A DNA stretch of 28,435 bases from Dermatophilus congolensis (GTDB taxonomy: Bacteria; Actinomycetota; Actinomycetes; Actinomycetales; Dermatophilaceae), in contig JAUNUP010000037.1 in the NCBI GenBank assembly GCA_030538115.1, positions 1-28,435 on the forward strand, written 5' to 3'. The notes below the pieces were generated by a model that made no database searches, was not told the DNA's origin, and saw only the letters and a list, made by a program, of their open reading frames with translations. This document shows positions 1-7,944 of this stretch, one piece after another. The translations under genes and the position numbers were made by a program. Position 1 is the first letter of the stretch, and every line of letters starts with the position of its first letter.

Positions 1-90
1 CGCGGATGTGCCGTGCGCGGGCTTGACGACGGCGGGCAGCCGCTTGAATGCGCCCCCCCGCCGTCGCTGGTGCCACGTGCTGGGGCGGGG

Positions 91-127
91 GCGGTGTGCG
101 GCCGTATCAGGGAAGGCCGCACACCGC
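91..127 (-). terminator. Hairpin terminator after ahpC
   Basis: A perfect 13-bp inverted repeat (GCGGTGTGCGGCC at 91-103 and its complement at 115-127) has an 11-base loop. It begins 22 bases past the ahpC stop codon. No T-run follows on the minus strand, which is common for actinobacterial terminators. It probably ends the ahpC transcript and so separates it from anything further left. Positions 1-90 hold no gene I can support. Confidence 0.8.
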
Positions 128-148
128 GTGAAGCTCAGTGGAGAATGA

Positions 149-712
149 TCAGATCTTGCCCACGAGGTCGATCGAGGGAGCCAGGGTCGACTCGCCCTCT
201 TCCCACTTGGCGGGGCAGACCTCGCCCGGGTGGTTGCGGACGTACTGGGCGGCCTTGATCTTGCGGACCAGCTCGGAGGCGGAGCGGCCGACACCCTCGG
301 GGGTGATCTCCAGGTACTGGATGACACCGTCGGGGTCGATGAGGAAGGTGCCGCGGTCGGCGACGTTGGCGCCTTCACGCATGACGTCGAAGTTGTTGGT
401 GATGACACCGTTGCGGTCGCCCAGCATGTAGTACTGGATCTTGCCGATGGTCTCGGAGTCGGAGTGCCAGGCCTTGTGCACGAAGTGGCTGTCGGTGGAG
501 ACCGAGAAGACCTCGACGCCGAGCTTCTGCAGCTCGTCGTAGTGGTCGGCCATGTCGCCCAGCTCGGTCGGGCAGACGAAGGTGAAGTCGGCCGGGTAGA
601 AGAAGAACACGCCCCACTTGCCGAGGACGTCGGCCTCGGTGACGTCGACGAACTCGCCCTGCTTGAAGGCGGTGGTCGAGAAGGGGAGGATCTTGCTGTT
701 CAACACGGACAT
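149..712 (-). CDS. ahpC: Alkyl hydroperoxide reductase subunit C (2-Cys peroxiredoxin)
   Basis: Cytoplasmic thiol peroxidase that reduces hydrogen peroxide, organic hydroperoxides and probably peroxynitrite. The 187-residue protein has the length and composition of the E. coli AhpC type. The peroxidatic cysteine is Cys47 in the motif [10 protein letters not shown], and the resolving cysteine is Cys166 in [10 protein letters not shown] near the C-terminus. This differs from the longer mycobacterial AhpC that works with AhpD, so the expected reductant is AhpF or a thioredoxin-like system; no ahpF is in the window. The ATG at 712 is preceded by AGG about nine bases upstream. A strong hairpin follows the gene, so it is probably monocistronic. 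The upstream region carries palindromes of the kind bound by OxyR-type LysR regulators. Confidence 0.96.
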   Translation of the reverse strand: MSVLNSKILPFSTTAFKQGEFVDVTEADVLGKWGVFFFYPADFTFVCPTELGDMADHYDELQKLGVEVFSVSTDSHFVHKAWHSDSETIGKIQYYMLGDRNGVITNNFDVMREGANVADRGTFLIDPDGVIQYLEITPEGVGRSASELVRKIKAAQYVRNHPGEVCPAKWEEGESTLAPSIDLVGKI

Positions 713-748
713 GCTGTGTACCTCACAAAGTGGTGGGGGTTGCTTCCG

Positions 749-761
749 ATAGACAATCTAT
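749..761. promoter_or_regulatory. Inverted repeat over the likely ahpC promoter
   Basis: ATAGACAATCTAT is a perfect 5-3-5 inverted repeat about 40 bp upstream of the ahpC start. On the minus strand it overlaps a TATAGA stretch that could be the -10 box. A repressor or peroxide sensor binding here would control ahpC; which one is not shown by the sequence. Confidence 0.4.
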
Positions 762-815
762 ATCTTCTCGACGCTTTTTTGAAGTCATTGTTGATCGTTT
801 GCGCTCATCGAGTCG

Positions 816-830
816 ATAGTCGACACCTAT
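816..830. promoter_or_regulatory. ATAG-N7-CTAT palindrome, OxyR-like half operator
   Basis: ATAGTCGACACCTAT fits the ATAG-N7-CTAT spacing known for OxyR and the T-N11-A rule of LysR-family sites. It lies about 105 bp upstream of ahpC. The right arm ACACCTATC recurs at 856-864, 33 bp away, which is about three helical turns. OxyR binding is inferred from the family and from the adjacent peroxiredoxin gene. No oxyR gene is in this window. Confidence 0.45.
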
Positions 831-936
831 CAGCGCGGGGTTGACAGTGCGGTAAACACCTATCGAACAGCAGGTTTCCGGTACGGGACGACCCGCTGGG
901 GGCGGGCTGCGCGATGATGGGCCCGGAGACGGGTCC

Positions 937-1380
937 GTGATGAGCGTGACCGACGCAGTGATGAGAGGGTGGGCGGCGACAGTGGCGGCCAAGAAGACCG
1001 ACGACATGAGCCTTCAGCTGAAAGTGATGGTCATCCTCATCGCGACCGTCACGACGGTGGCCCTGGCCGTGTGGGCCGTGTACATCGCACGGGCCACGGA
1101 AGAGAAGCCCGCCCCCGAACTCGCTGCCTCCGTGCAGAACTGGGCCGCAGCCGAGCGTCCCGGCGTGGACGTCAACGGCATCGTGCACCACGGCAAGTGG
1201 CCGTCGTGCGCCACCGCCACCGTCGAGTACGTCGACGGCACCCAGGCCAAGGTGGTCAGCGTGTACGACAACGGCTGGAAGTCGGCGGGAACCGACGCGG
1301 CCTCGGTGGGCCTGCGCCAGGTCAAGACCGAAGACCGCTGCCTGGAGATGGCCCGCACGGGAGTCCTCCCCGGCGAGTAA
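937..1380 (+). CDS. Unknown membrane-anchored small protein
   Basis: I do not recognise this gene. The 147-residue product has a short charged N-terminus, one hydrophobic segment at about residues 28-51, and a soluble C-terminal part of roughly 95 residues likely to lie outside the membrane. That part contains two cysteines (Cys91 and Cys135) that could form a disulfide. The start is uncertain: GTG at 937 is followed directly by ATG at 940, and ATG codons at 961 and 1006 would also keep the membrane segment. No strong ribosome site decides between them. The gene is convergent with dapE, with 26 bases between the stop codons. Codon use is typical for the window, which supports real coding over the overlapping frames. 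Confidence 0.7.
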   Translation: MMSVTDAVMRGWAATVAAKKTDDMSLQLKVMVILIATVTTVALAVWAVYIARATEEKPAPELAASVQNWAAAERPGVDVNGIVHHGKWPSCATATVEYVDGTQAKVVSVYDNGWKSAGTDAASVGLRQVKTEDRCLEMARTGVLPGE

Positions 1381-1386
1381 GTCCGG

Positions 1387-1403
1387 GCAGGCCCAGTGCC
1401 TGC
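1387..1403. terminator. Short hairpin between convergent genes
   Basis: GCAGGC and GCCTGC form a perfect 6-bp stem with a 5-base loop, between the stop of the 937-1380 gene and the stop of dapE. The position suits a bidirectional terminator, but the stem is short and no T-run follows, so support is weak. Confidence 0.3.
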
Positions 1404-1406
1404 GAG

Positions 1407-2564
1407 TCAGGTCAGCCAGCGGCGGAGGGCGTTCAGGCAGGTCTCGATCTGATCGATCGGGCAGTGTTCGTCGTCCTTGTGGGCCAGGAGAGGGTCGCCA
1501 GGGCCGAAGTTGACCGCAGGCACTCCCAGGGCCGAGAAGCGGGCCACGTCTGTCCAGCCCTCCTTCGCCCTGACCTGGATTCGGCGTTCATCCTGATCAC
1601 TGTGGGAATCGCCCGATCCTTGGGCATCGCCCTCGCCTGCGGAACCTGCCCCACCGGAGGCGGCGGCGACCGCGCGCACGAAGTCTTGAGCGATGGGCCG
1701 GTCGAGGCCCGGCCTGGCGCCCCCCGCAAGGTCGACGACCTGTACCTCGTACGGCGCGAACCACTGCTCCGTCAGCGCCACCGCCTGTTCGCCGGAGAGG
1801 TCGGGGGCGAAGCGGTAGTTCACCGTGACGACACACTCGTCGGGGATGACGTTGTTGCCCGCTCCCCCGGCGATCTTCACGGCCGAGAGGCCCTCGTGGT
1901 AGGTGAGCCCGTCGACGTCGACGACTCGTGCCTCGTGCGCGCGCAGCACGTCGACAACAGCTCCCGCCTTGTGGATCGCGTTGTCGCCCATCCACGGTCG
2001 CCCCGAGTGGGCGGCCACCCCGGGCACGGTCACCTCGACACGCAGCGTGCCCTTGCAGCCGCCCTCGATGTCGGCCCCGGTCGGTTCGAGGAGCACCGCG
2101 AAGTCGGCTTCGAGCAGGTCGGGGCGCGCGTCGGCGAGGTGGCCGAGGCCGTTGAGGTGCGAGGCGACCTCTTCGTTGTCGTAGAAGACGTACGTGATGT
2201 CGCGGTTGGGCTCGGGCACGTCGAGAGCTAGGCGCAACTGCACCGCGACTCCTCCGAGCATGTCGACGGTGCCGCGCCCCCAGAGCACGCCGTCGATGAG
2301 GCGGGTCGGCAGGTTGCGCCCGTGCGGCCCCTCTGAGATCGGAACGGTGTCGAGGTGTCCGGCCAGCACGACCCGCTCAGCCCGCCCGAGGTCCGTGCGA
2401 GCGACTACGACGTTGCCGTGCCGCGAAACCTCCAGGTGGGGGGCGGTGCGCAGCAGCGTCTCCACGGCATCAGCGAGCCGAGCCTCGTCACCACTCACGG
2501 ACTCCACATCACACACGGCGGCAGTGAGAGCGACGACATCGAGGGCGGGGTCGAGGTATGCCAT
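1407..2564 (-). CDS. dapE: Succinyl-diaminopimelate desuccinylase
   Basis: M20-family metallopeptidase that hydrolyses N-succinyl-LL-diaminopimelate to LL-diaminopimelate and succinate in lysine and peptidoglycan precursor synthesis. Metal and catalytic residues are visible: His70 and Asp72 in AGHLDTVPI, Asp101 in GRGTVDMLGG, the Glu pair 131-132 in YDNEEV, Glu160, and His362 in LLAHKDDEH. The dimerisation lid lies between about residues 175 and 290. At 385 residues it is slightly long because of a Gly/Ser/Asp-rich insert at about 303-330, just before the conserved GWTDVARFSALG stretch. The ATG is preceded by a TAGGCT box six bases upstream, pointing to a leaderless transcript. dapC and dapD of the same pathway are elsewhere in the window. 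Confidence 0.93.
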   Translation of the reverse strand: MAYLDPALDVVALTAAVCDVESVSGDEARLADAVETLLRTAPHLEVSRHGNVVVARTDLGRAERVVLAGHLDTVPISEGPHGRNLPTRLIDGVLWGRGTVDMLGGVAVQLRLALDVPEPNRDITYVFYDNEEVASHLNGLGHLADARPDLLEADFAVLLEPTGADIEGGCKGTLRVEVTVPGVAAHSGRPWMGDNAIHKAGAVVDVLRAHEARVVDVDGLTYHEGLSAVKIAGGAGNNVIPDECVVTVNYRFAPDLSGEQAVALTEQWFAPYEVQVVDLAGGARPGLDRPIAQDFVRAVAAASGGAGSAGEGDAQGSGDSHSDQDERRIQVRAKEGWTDVARFSALGVPAVNFGPGDPLLAHKDDEHCPIDQIETCLNALRRWLT

Positions 2565-2570
2565 GGCCCG

Positions 2571-2576
2571 AGCCTA
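2571..2576 (-). promoter_or_regulatory. Putative -10 box of a leaderless dapE transcript
   Basis: On the minus strand TAGGCT ends six bases before the dapE ATG, where TANNNT -10 boxes of leaderless actinobacterial genes sit. No Shine-Dalgarno sequence lies between. The same TAGGCT precedes dapD at a near-identical distance. Confidence 0.55.
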
Positions 2577-2598
2577 CGATCGCGACAGCGAAGGCGAC

Positions 2599-4197
2599 TC
2601 AGATCTCGTCTCGGAGGACGTTCTTGAGGATCTTGCCCGTGCCGGAGCGCGGGTAGTCGGTGCGGATGACGACCTCGCGCGGGTGCTTGTAGCGGGCCAA
2701 CCGGCTGTCGCAGAAGGCCCTGATCTCCTCCAGCGTCGGGGCGGTCGACGGGTCCATCGGGATGATGACAGCGACCGGCACCTCGCCCCACTTCTCGTCT
2801 TTGCGGCCCACGACCGCCACCTGGGCGACCTTCGGGTGGTCGGCGACAACGTTCTCGACCTCGGCGCAATAGATGTTCTCGCCGCCGGAGATGATCATGT
2901 CTTTGATCCGGTCGACAACGTACAAGAAGCCCTCGTCATCGACTCGCACGAGGTCGCCGGAGTGGAACCAGCCGCCCCTGAACGCCTCCGCCGTTGCGGC
3001 CTCGTCGCGCCAGTACCGGCTCATGACGCCCGGCCCCCGGTACACGATCTCGCCGACCTCCCCCGGAGCAACGGGGTTCATCATCGGGTCGACCACCGAC
3101 ACGGAGAACGAGTGGATGGCCTTGCCCACCGACCCGACTTTGCGGAACGAATCGGCCGCCGACAGCGACACCCCGGAGGCGGTGGTCTCGGTCTGCCCGA
3201 ACGCGGCGGTGATGCCGGCCTTCGGGAAGGTGTCGAGCATCCGCCGCAGCAGCGCGGCGGTGGCGGGCGCAGCGCCCCACGACATGAACCGCAGGTGTAG
3301 GTCGCGATCGCCCACACGGGGTTCGTCGCACAGGTCCTGCCACTGGGCCGGGACCATGAACGTGGTGGTGACCTTCTCGGCCTCCATCGCGTCAAGGATG
3401 GTGGTCGCGTCGAACGCGGCACTCGGCATGATGAGCGCGGTCGCACCCATGTTGAAGTGCCCGAGCCACGCGCACATCGCGGCGATGTGAAACAGGGGCG
3501 AGGCGATCATCACGATGTCGGTCTCGTCGATCATCCAGGCCCGCGCGGTGCGCATGGCGTTGGACGAGAAGTTGCCGTGCGTGAGAACCGCCCCCTTGGG
3601 GCGCCCGGTCGTACCGGAGGTGTACATGATCGCGGCGTCGTCGCCCGCCTGGGTGACGGCCGGCGGCACGGCCGGGCCGGCCTCCTCCTCGGAGAGCGAC
3701 GCACCGTGCTCCGTGCCGGCCTCGAGGGGCCACAAGGGCACGCCAGTACCGCCCATACCGGCCTCGTCCATGGCGGCGCGGGCGACCGGCATGAGCCGGT
3801 CCGAGGCCACCACCGCCGACGGCTCGGAGTTGCCGACCAGGTAGGCGACCTCGCCGGCGGAGAGCCGGAAGTTCACCGGCACGAGCACGGCACCCAGGTA
3901 CCAGCTGGCCAGCGTGACGTGCAGAAACTCCGGGCGGTTCGGTGACAGCAGAAGCACCCGGTCGCCGCGCCCGACACCGTTGTCCGCGAGTACGGAGGCG
4001 ATGTGCCGCACCTCGTCGGCCAGCTCGCGGTACGTGGTCGAGTTGCCCTCGAAGCGGAGCGCCACGTGGTCGCTCAGCTCGTGGGCGTGCCGCAGCAACC
4101 AGGCCAGCGGAGTGTTCGTGCGGGAGAGCGCGAACTCGACCTCGCCCCACGCCTCGGCTGCCGTGGATCCGGGCTGAATCTTCTGTGTCTCGGTCAT
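2599..4197 (-). CDS. Acyl-CoA synthetase / AMP-dependent ligase
   Basis: ANL-superfamily ligase that activates a carboxylic acid with ATP to an acyl-adenylate and then to the CoA thioester. The 532-residue protein shows the P-loop YTSGTTGRPKG at about 192-202, a GQTETT adenylate-binding motif, the hinge region GDLVRVDDEGFLYVVDRIKDM, and the C-terminal catalytic lysine (about Lys522) in SGTGKILK. The ATG at 4197 is chosen because AGGAG stands ten bases upstream; an in-frame extension to 4293 has no support. It is the last gene after an ABC importer, 49 bp from the second permease, so the imported compound is plausibly its substrate. Whether that is a fatty, branched, aromatic or alicyclic acid cannot be told from the sequence. 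Confidence 0.9.
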   Translation of the reverse strand: MTETQKIQPGSTAAEAWGEVEFALSRTNTPLAWLLRHAHELSDHVALRFEGNSTTYRELADEVRHIASVLADNGVGRGDRVLLLSPNRPEFLHVTLASWYLGAVLVPVNFRLSAGEVAYLVGNSEPSAVVASDRLMPVARAAMDEAGMGGTGVPLWPLEAGTEHGASLSEEEAGPAVPPAVTQAGDDAAIMYTSGTTGRPKGAVLTHGNFSSNAMRTARAWMIDETDIVMIASPLFHIAAMCAWLGHFNMGATALIMPSAAFDATTILDAMEAEKVTTTFMVPAQWQDLCDEPRVGDRDLHLRFMSWGAAPATAALLRRMLDTFPKAGITAAFGQTETTASGVSLSAADSFRKVGSVGKAIHSFSVSVVDPMMNPVAPGEVGEIVYRGPGVMSRYWRDEAATAEAFRGGWFHSGDLVRVDDEGFLYVVDRIKDMIISGGENIYCAEVENVVADHPKVAQVAVVGRKDEKWGEVPVAVIIPMDPSTAPTLEEIRAFCDSRLARYKHPREVVIRTDYPRSGTGKILKNVLRDEI

Positions 4198-4246
4198 GAT
4201 CCTGGGCTCCTCGCGGGAATCTGCTGGTCGGCTGAGGCGGTGTAGG

Positions 4247-5086
4247 TCAGTTCTTCCAACCCCGCTGGACGCGGTGGTCGAGGAGGGCGACAAGGCCGTT
4301 GGCGACGAGACCGACGAGTCCGATCACCACGAGCAGCGCCCATACGGAGGCAGCGTCGAAGGTCTGTTGGCGCACGACCAGCAGGCGTCCGATGCCGGCG
4401 CCGGCGCCGATGATGTCGATGAGCAGCGCGATGACGAACCCCTGCGAAACCGCGACCCGGGTGCCGGTCATGATGGCCGGCAGCAGGGAGGGCAACACGA
4501 TCTTGCGCATCTGGTCGAATGTGCTCAGGCCCAGCACGCGTCCCATCTCGAGGCGTACCGGCGGGATCGTCTTACGGGCGCTGATGGTGGACAGCAGGAT
4601 CGGCCAGACGATCGAGATGAGCATGACCACGGCCGACATGCCGACGGTGACGCCGAAGATGACGGTCGCGACCGGCACCAGCGCGGGCGAGGGCATGGCC
4701 CGGAAGAAGTCGAGGATGGGGCTGAGGGCTCGTTCAGCGAGGCGGCTCGAGCCGATGAACCAGCCCGCCGCCACGCCCACGACCACCGACAACGCCAGGC
4801 CGTAGACGAACGTGAGCACCGTGCGCATGAGCGCAGGCATGAGTTCGTCGGCGGCGTGCATGTTCTTGGTGGCTTCCCACCACGTGTCGGGGCTGGGAAA
4901 GGTGAACGACATCGGGCTGCCGAGCACCTGCCAGGCGATGAGGCCCAGCACGAGCGGGGTGAGGCCGAGGAGGAAGGCGGCCCGGCCGTCGATGCCCTTG
5001 CCACTGCTCTTCGCCCGTCTCGGCTGTTTCTTAGGGTTCCGCGGGTTCTTTCGAGCGGAGCGGGAGGTCGTTTCGGCGACGCTCAT
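4247..5086 (-). CDS. ABC importer permease (SsuC/TauC type), second subunit
   Basis: Integral membrane subunit of an importer in the nitrate/sulfonate/taurine/thiamine-precursor group. The 279-residue protein begins with a basic cytoplasmic tail of about 33 residues rich in Lys, Arg and Pro, followed by about six hydrophobic segments. The EAA-type loop that docks on the ATPase is visible as EMGRVLGLSTFDQMRKIVLP with the downstream PAIMTG. It starts one base after the stop of the first permease, so the two are translationally coupled. Having two different permease genes suggests a heterodimeric channel. The substrate is unknown. Confidence 0.9.
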   Translation of the reverse strand: MSVAETTSRSARKNPRNPKKQPRRAKSSGKGIDGRAAFLLGLTPLVLGLIAWQVLGSPMSFTFPSPDTWWEATKNMHAADELMPALMRTVLTFVYGLALSVVVGVAAGWFIGSSRLAERALSPILDFFRAMPSPALVPVATVIFGVTVGMSAVVMLISIVWPILLSTISARKTIPPVRLEMGRVLGLSTFDQMRKIVLPSLLPAIMTGTRVAVSQGFVIALLIDIIGAGAGIGRLLVVRQQTFDAASVWALLVVIGLVGLVANGLVALLDHRVQRGWKN

Positions 5087-5087
5087 C

Positions 5088-5840
5088 TCATCTCACCCCT
5101 TCGGGCTGGAGCCGGTTGACGATGGTGGTGAGGCCGACGCTGAACAGCCAGCCGAGCCAGCCACACACGACGACCAGCGCCCACTGCTGCCCGGTCTGCA
5201 GTGCGTTCTGGGCGCTGATGAGCCCCCACCCGATACCGAACGGGACGATGATCATTTCCGCGACGATCACGGCGGTCAGCGCAGTGACGGCCGCCAGGCG
5301 GGCGCCGACGAGCAGGCTCGGCATGATCGCGGGGAGCGTGAGCTTGCGGACCGACGTGACCTTGCTGAACCCGAACATCCGCCCCACCTCGGCGAGCCGC
5401 GGGTGCAGGCCCCGCACTCCGTCGGCGGTGTTGACGAGCATCGGCCACATCGCGGCGAGCGAGGCGACCATGATCTCGGTGCGCAGTTCGGCACCGAAGA
5501 CGAGCAGGAAGACCGGCATGATCGCGGTCACCGGCACGGTGCGCAGCACGTCGAACGACGAGTTCGTGAACGTGCGGAATCCGTTGGACAGGCCGAGAAG
5601 CAGCCCGAAGAAGCCGCCGATGGCGATGCCGATACCCGTGGCAGCGAACGCCGAGAGCACGGTGTGCACGACGGGTTCGATGAGGTCCTTGTTCTCGATC
5701 AGCTCGGTGAAGCCGACGACGACCTCGGTCGGAGACGGCAGCGAGCGCAGATCCGATAGTGGCCCGACAGTGGCTACCACCTGCCACAACGCGATGGCGA
5801 CGGCGATGACGGCCAGACCCGGAAGGTTGACGCGGCTCAT
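5088..5840 (-). CDS. ABC importer permease (SsuC/TauC type), first subunit
   Basis: Membrane subunit of the same importer, 250 residues with about six hydrophobic segments and a typical N-terminal transmembrane start (LPGLAVIAVAIALWQV). The ATPase-docking loop is EVGRMFGFSKVTSVRKLTLP followed by PSLLVG, equivalent to that of the neighbouring permease, so both belong to the BPD-transport inner-membrane family. It starts one base after the stop of the ATPase gene and ends one base before the next permease. The tight spacing indicates one mRNA. Confidence 0.9.
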   Translation of the reverse strand: MSRVNLPGLAVIAVAIALWQVVATVGPLSDLRSLPSPTEVVVGFTELIENKDLIEPVVHTVLSAFAATGIGIAIGGFFGLLLGLSNGFRTFTNSSFDVLRTVPVTAIMPVFLLVFGAELRTEIMVASLAAMWPMLVNTADGVRGLHPRLAEVGRMFGFSKVTSVRKLTLPAIMPSLLVGARLAAVTALTAVIVAEMIIVPFGIGWGLISAQNALQTGQQWALVVVCGWLGWLFSVGLTTIVNRLQPEGVR

Positions 5841-5841
5841 C

Positions 5842-6633
5842 TCAGGCGCCCTTGGCGAGGTCGATCGACTCGGCGAGCTTGTGCCGCAGCCCGAGGAATT
5901 CGGGCAGCTCGCGCGTGGTGACCTGGTGGCGCGGCCGGGGCAAGTTCACGTCGACCTCCATCGACATGTGCCCCGGCGTACCTGCAGAGACGTTGCCGGA
6001 GATCACGTACGTGCGGTCGGAGAGGTAGATCGCCTCTTCGAGGTCGTGCGTGATGAAGATGATGGTCGCCTCGTTGACCTCGTGCAGTTGCAGAATCACG
6101 TCCTGCAACGCGGCCTTGGTGAGCGCGTCGAGGGCGCCGAACGGCTCGTCCATGAGAACGACGCGTGGGTTGACGGCGAGGCCGCGGGCGATCTGTACAC
6201 GCTGCTGCATACCGCCGGAGAGGCTCGCCAAATAGTCGTTCTCACGTCCGCGCAGTTGCACGAGGTCGATGGCGCGCTCGACCCGCTCGGAGATCTCGGA
6301 CTTGCTCAGCTTTCCCTCGAGCGGGAGAGCGATGTTTTTCGACACCGTGCGCCACGGCAACAGAGCATTTCCGTAGTCCTGAAAAATCGTCACGACTCCC
6401 TCGGGTGGCCCCGAAACAGTTTTTCCCTGCAGTTTCAACGAGCCCTCAGAAATCGGAGTCAGCCCCGCCAGTGCCCGCATGAGGGTGGTTTTTCCGGTTC
6501 CCGATCGGCCGACGATGCCGATCACCTCACCCGGAGCGATGGACATCGTGATATCGGCCAGAATGCGCCGGGATCCCGACCTGTTCGACAGGTCGACCGC
6601 GACGGAGTCGAGTTCGTACATGGCTTCGGACAT
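5842..6633 (-). CDS. ABC importer ATP-binding protein
   Basis: Cytoplasmic ATPase that powers the importer. In 263 residues it has a Walker A motif GRSGTGKTT (about 43-51), a Q-loop in [15 protein letters not shown], the ABC signature [17 protein letters not shown], Walker [13 protein letters not shown], and the H-loop [11 protein letters not shown]. The LPWRTV and EPFGALD forms are typical of the SsuB/TauB/NrtD/ThiZ group. The start ATG at 6633 has AGGGAT about seven bases upstream; an internal ATG at 6621 is possible. A stable hairpin lies between this gene and the upstream binding-protein gene. Confidence 0.93.
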   Translation of the reverse strand: MSEAMYELDSVAVDLSNRSGSRRILADITMSIAPGEVIGIVGRSGTGKTTLMRALAGLTPISEGSLKLQGKTVSGPPEGVVTIFQDYGNALLPWRTVSKNIALPLEGKLSKSEISERVERAIDLVQLRGRENDYLASLSGGMQQRVQIARGLAVNPRVVLMDEPFGALDALTKAALQDVILQLHEVNEATIIFITHDLEEAIYLSDRTYVISGNVSAGTPGHMSMEVDVNLPRPRHQVTTRELPEFLGLRHKLAESIDLAKGA

Positions 6634-6697
6634 GGGGGATCCCTTTACGGCCGGAGGTGGGAGCGGTGGAGCGCCGCAAATGCGGTCGGAATGGTGC

Positions 6698-6731
6698 GCG
6701 GTCCGGGTGCGACGTAGAACACCCGGACCGC
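6698..6731 (-). terminator. Intra-operon hairpin between binding protein and ATPase genes
   Basis: A perfect 12-bp inverted repeat (GCGGTCCGGGTG at 6698-6709, complement at 6720-6731, 10-base loop) lies in the 108-bp gap downstream of the lipoprotein stop. It could partly terminate transcription or protect the upstream mRNA from 3' decay. Either effect would give more binding protein than membrane subunits, as is usual for such importers. Confidence 0.65.
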
Positions 6732-6741
6732 GATTGACGAT

Positions 6742-7737
6742 TCAGCGCTGGTAGATCTTGAACTTGTCGGCCGGGAATTCACCCTGAAGCACGCCATTGG
6801 TGGCGAGTACATCCCAGGACGCCTTGAACTGCGCTTCGTCGAGTTCGAGCGTGTACTTGGGAATGATTGCGTCGGCGGCCAGTTCGTCTGTGAGGTTGAG
6901 CCACGTCTTGAGAATCCGGCGCGACTCGTCTTCGTTGTCGCGGATGAAGTCCGCACCGGCCTGAACACCATCGAGCCAGGCGTTGACGGTCTCCTTGTTG
7001 TTGTTGACCCATTCGGTCTTGGCTGCGTAGTTCGACGAAGATGCGGTCGTGACCTGGCCACCCGAGGCGACCTTGTGCGCCTCGACCGCGAGGTCCTTGC
7101 CCCACAGCACGTACCCGTCGCGCTCGAGAACGCCGTAGTACGGGTTCGCGGTGAGCGCCGCGTCGATATTGCCGGCCTTGAGGTTGTCGGGGTGGCTGTT
7201 GTACGGCATCTGCACGATCTCGTACTCGTTCGGCTTTACGCCCTCCTTTGCGAGGAGGTACTTCAGCGACTCGGCGGTAAGCCCCGTAAGCGTGGGGGCA
7301 CCGATTTTCGCGCCGCGCAGTTCGCTGAGGTTGTTCAGCTTCTGCTTGGTCGCCAACGTGATGCTGACGTACTCGTCAGAGGCATTCGTCGTGTTGTTCA
7401 GAAGGGTGTTGTCCAGACCCCTCGCCTGCGACGGGGTGTACACGCCACTGTGAGTGAAAACGATATCGAACTGCTGGCCCGCCGCCGACTGCCAGGCCGA
7501 AACCTCGAGACCCTCGGTCAGGTTGATGTTCAGGCCGCGCTCACTGAAGAAGCCCTTCTCCATCGCAACCTTCACCGGAAGGCTGGAGACGCCGGGAACC
7601 ATCGTGACGCGGAGGTCTTTGGCGCCGCCGTCGCCACTGGCACCACTGTCGCCGTCACTGCCACAAGCGGCTGCGAGACCGAGAGCGCCTGCCGCGACGA
7701 TTGCGAGGGCGGACTTACGAAGGCGTGTCGAGTTCAT
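6742..7737 (-). CDS. ABC importer substrate-binding lipoprotein (NMT1/THI5-SsuA fold)
   Basis: Extracytoplasmic receptor for the importer, anchored as a lipoprotein: basic N-terminus, hydrophobic core and lipobox LAAAC with the lipidated cysteine at residue 25, followed by a Gly/Ser/Asp linker. The mature domain starts KDLRVTMVPGVSSLPVKVA and reads as a two-lobed type II binding protein of the nitrate/sulfonate/taurine or thiamine-precursor family, including the segment FFSERGLNINLTEG. Total length is 331 residues. The ATG is preceded by GAGGAT at six-base spacing. It is first in the importer operon, 130 bp downstream of an ATAG-N7-CTAT palindrome. The substrate cannot be assigned: aromatic or other carboxylates fit the adjacent CoA ligase, while sulfonates or thiamine precursors fit the family name. 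Confidence 0.9.
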   Translation of the reverse strand: MNSTRLRKSALAIVAAGALGLAAACGSDGDSGASGDGGAKDLRVTMVPGVSSLPVKVAMEKGFFSERGLNINLTEGLEVSAWQSAAGQQFDIVFTHSGVYTPSQARGLDNTLLNNTTNASDEYVSITLATKQKLNNLSELRGAKIGAPTLTGLTAESLKYLLAKEGVKPNEYEIVQMPYNSHPDNLKAGNIDAALTANPYYGVLERDGYVLWGKDLAVEAHKVASGGQVTTASSSNYAAKTEWVNNNKETVNAWLDGVQAGADFIRDNEDESRRILKTWLNLTDELAADAIIPKYTLELDEAQFKASWDVLATNGVLQGEFPADKFKIYQR

Positions 7738-7868
7738 GGGTGATCCTCATCGATCAGGGACTCTCGGTTTTCTCGCCGAAGCGCAACCTGTGTGAGCCGC
7801 GAATTTTCATTGGAGAAAGCACAACATTCAGGGGAGTTCGGCGGCAAAGACCAGAAGCCGAACCAAGT

Positions 7869-7887
7869 GATAGCCCACGCCTATGCA
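7869..7887. promoter_or_regulatory. Putative operator of the importer operon (shared motif, site B)
   Basis: GATAGCCCACGCCTATGCA contains ATAG-N7-CTAT and matches the site at 9340-9358 at 16 of 19 positions. It lies about 130 bp upstream of the lipoprotein start, in a 207-bp gap that otherwise shows no gene. The spacing fits a LysR-type (T-N11-A) or other dimeric regulator. The regulator itself is not in this window. Confidence 0.55.
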
Positions 7888-7944
7888 TGAGCATCGGCAC
7901 TGCGGAGGCGGGCCCGCGACGTCGTCGCGACCTCAGCGCGAGCG

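Noticed and set aside
1..90. Possible gene at the left edge
   Set aside because: No start with a ribosome site and no conserved motif is visible. A 13-bp terminator hairpin follows immediately.
969..2231. Long plus-strand reading frame across the unknown gene and dapE
   Set aside because: It is Arg/Gly/His-rich and runs antisense to dapE, the usual shadow of a high-GC gene in another frame. The dapE frame has conserved catalytic motifs.
4196..5119. Plus-strand frame opposite the permease
   Set aside because: It is His/Arg/Asp/Glu-rich and low complexity, an antisense shadow of a clear transmembrane permease.
7738..7944. Possible TPP riboswitch upstream of the NMT1/THI5-type binding protein
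   Set aside because: I looked for the conserved CUGAGA and ACCUGA-type segments on the minus strand and saw neither. The gap holds a palindrome and a ribosome site only.
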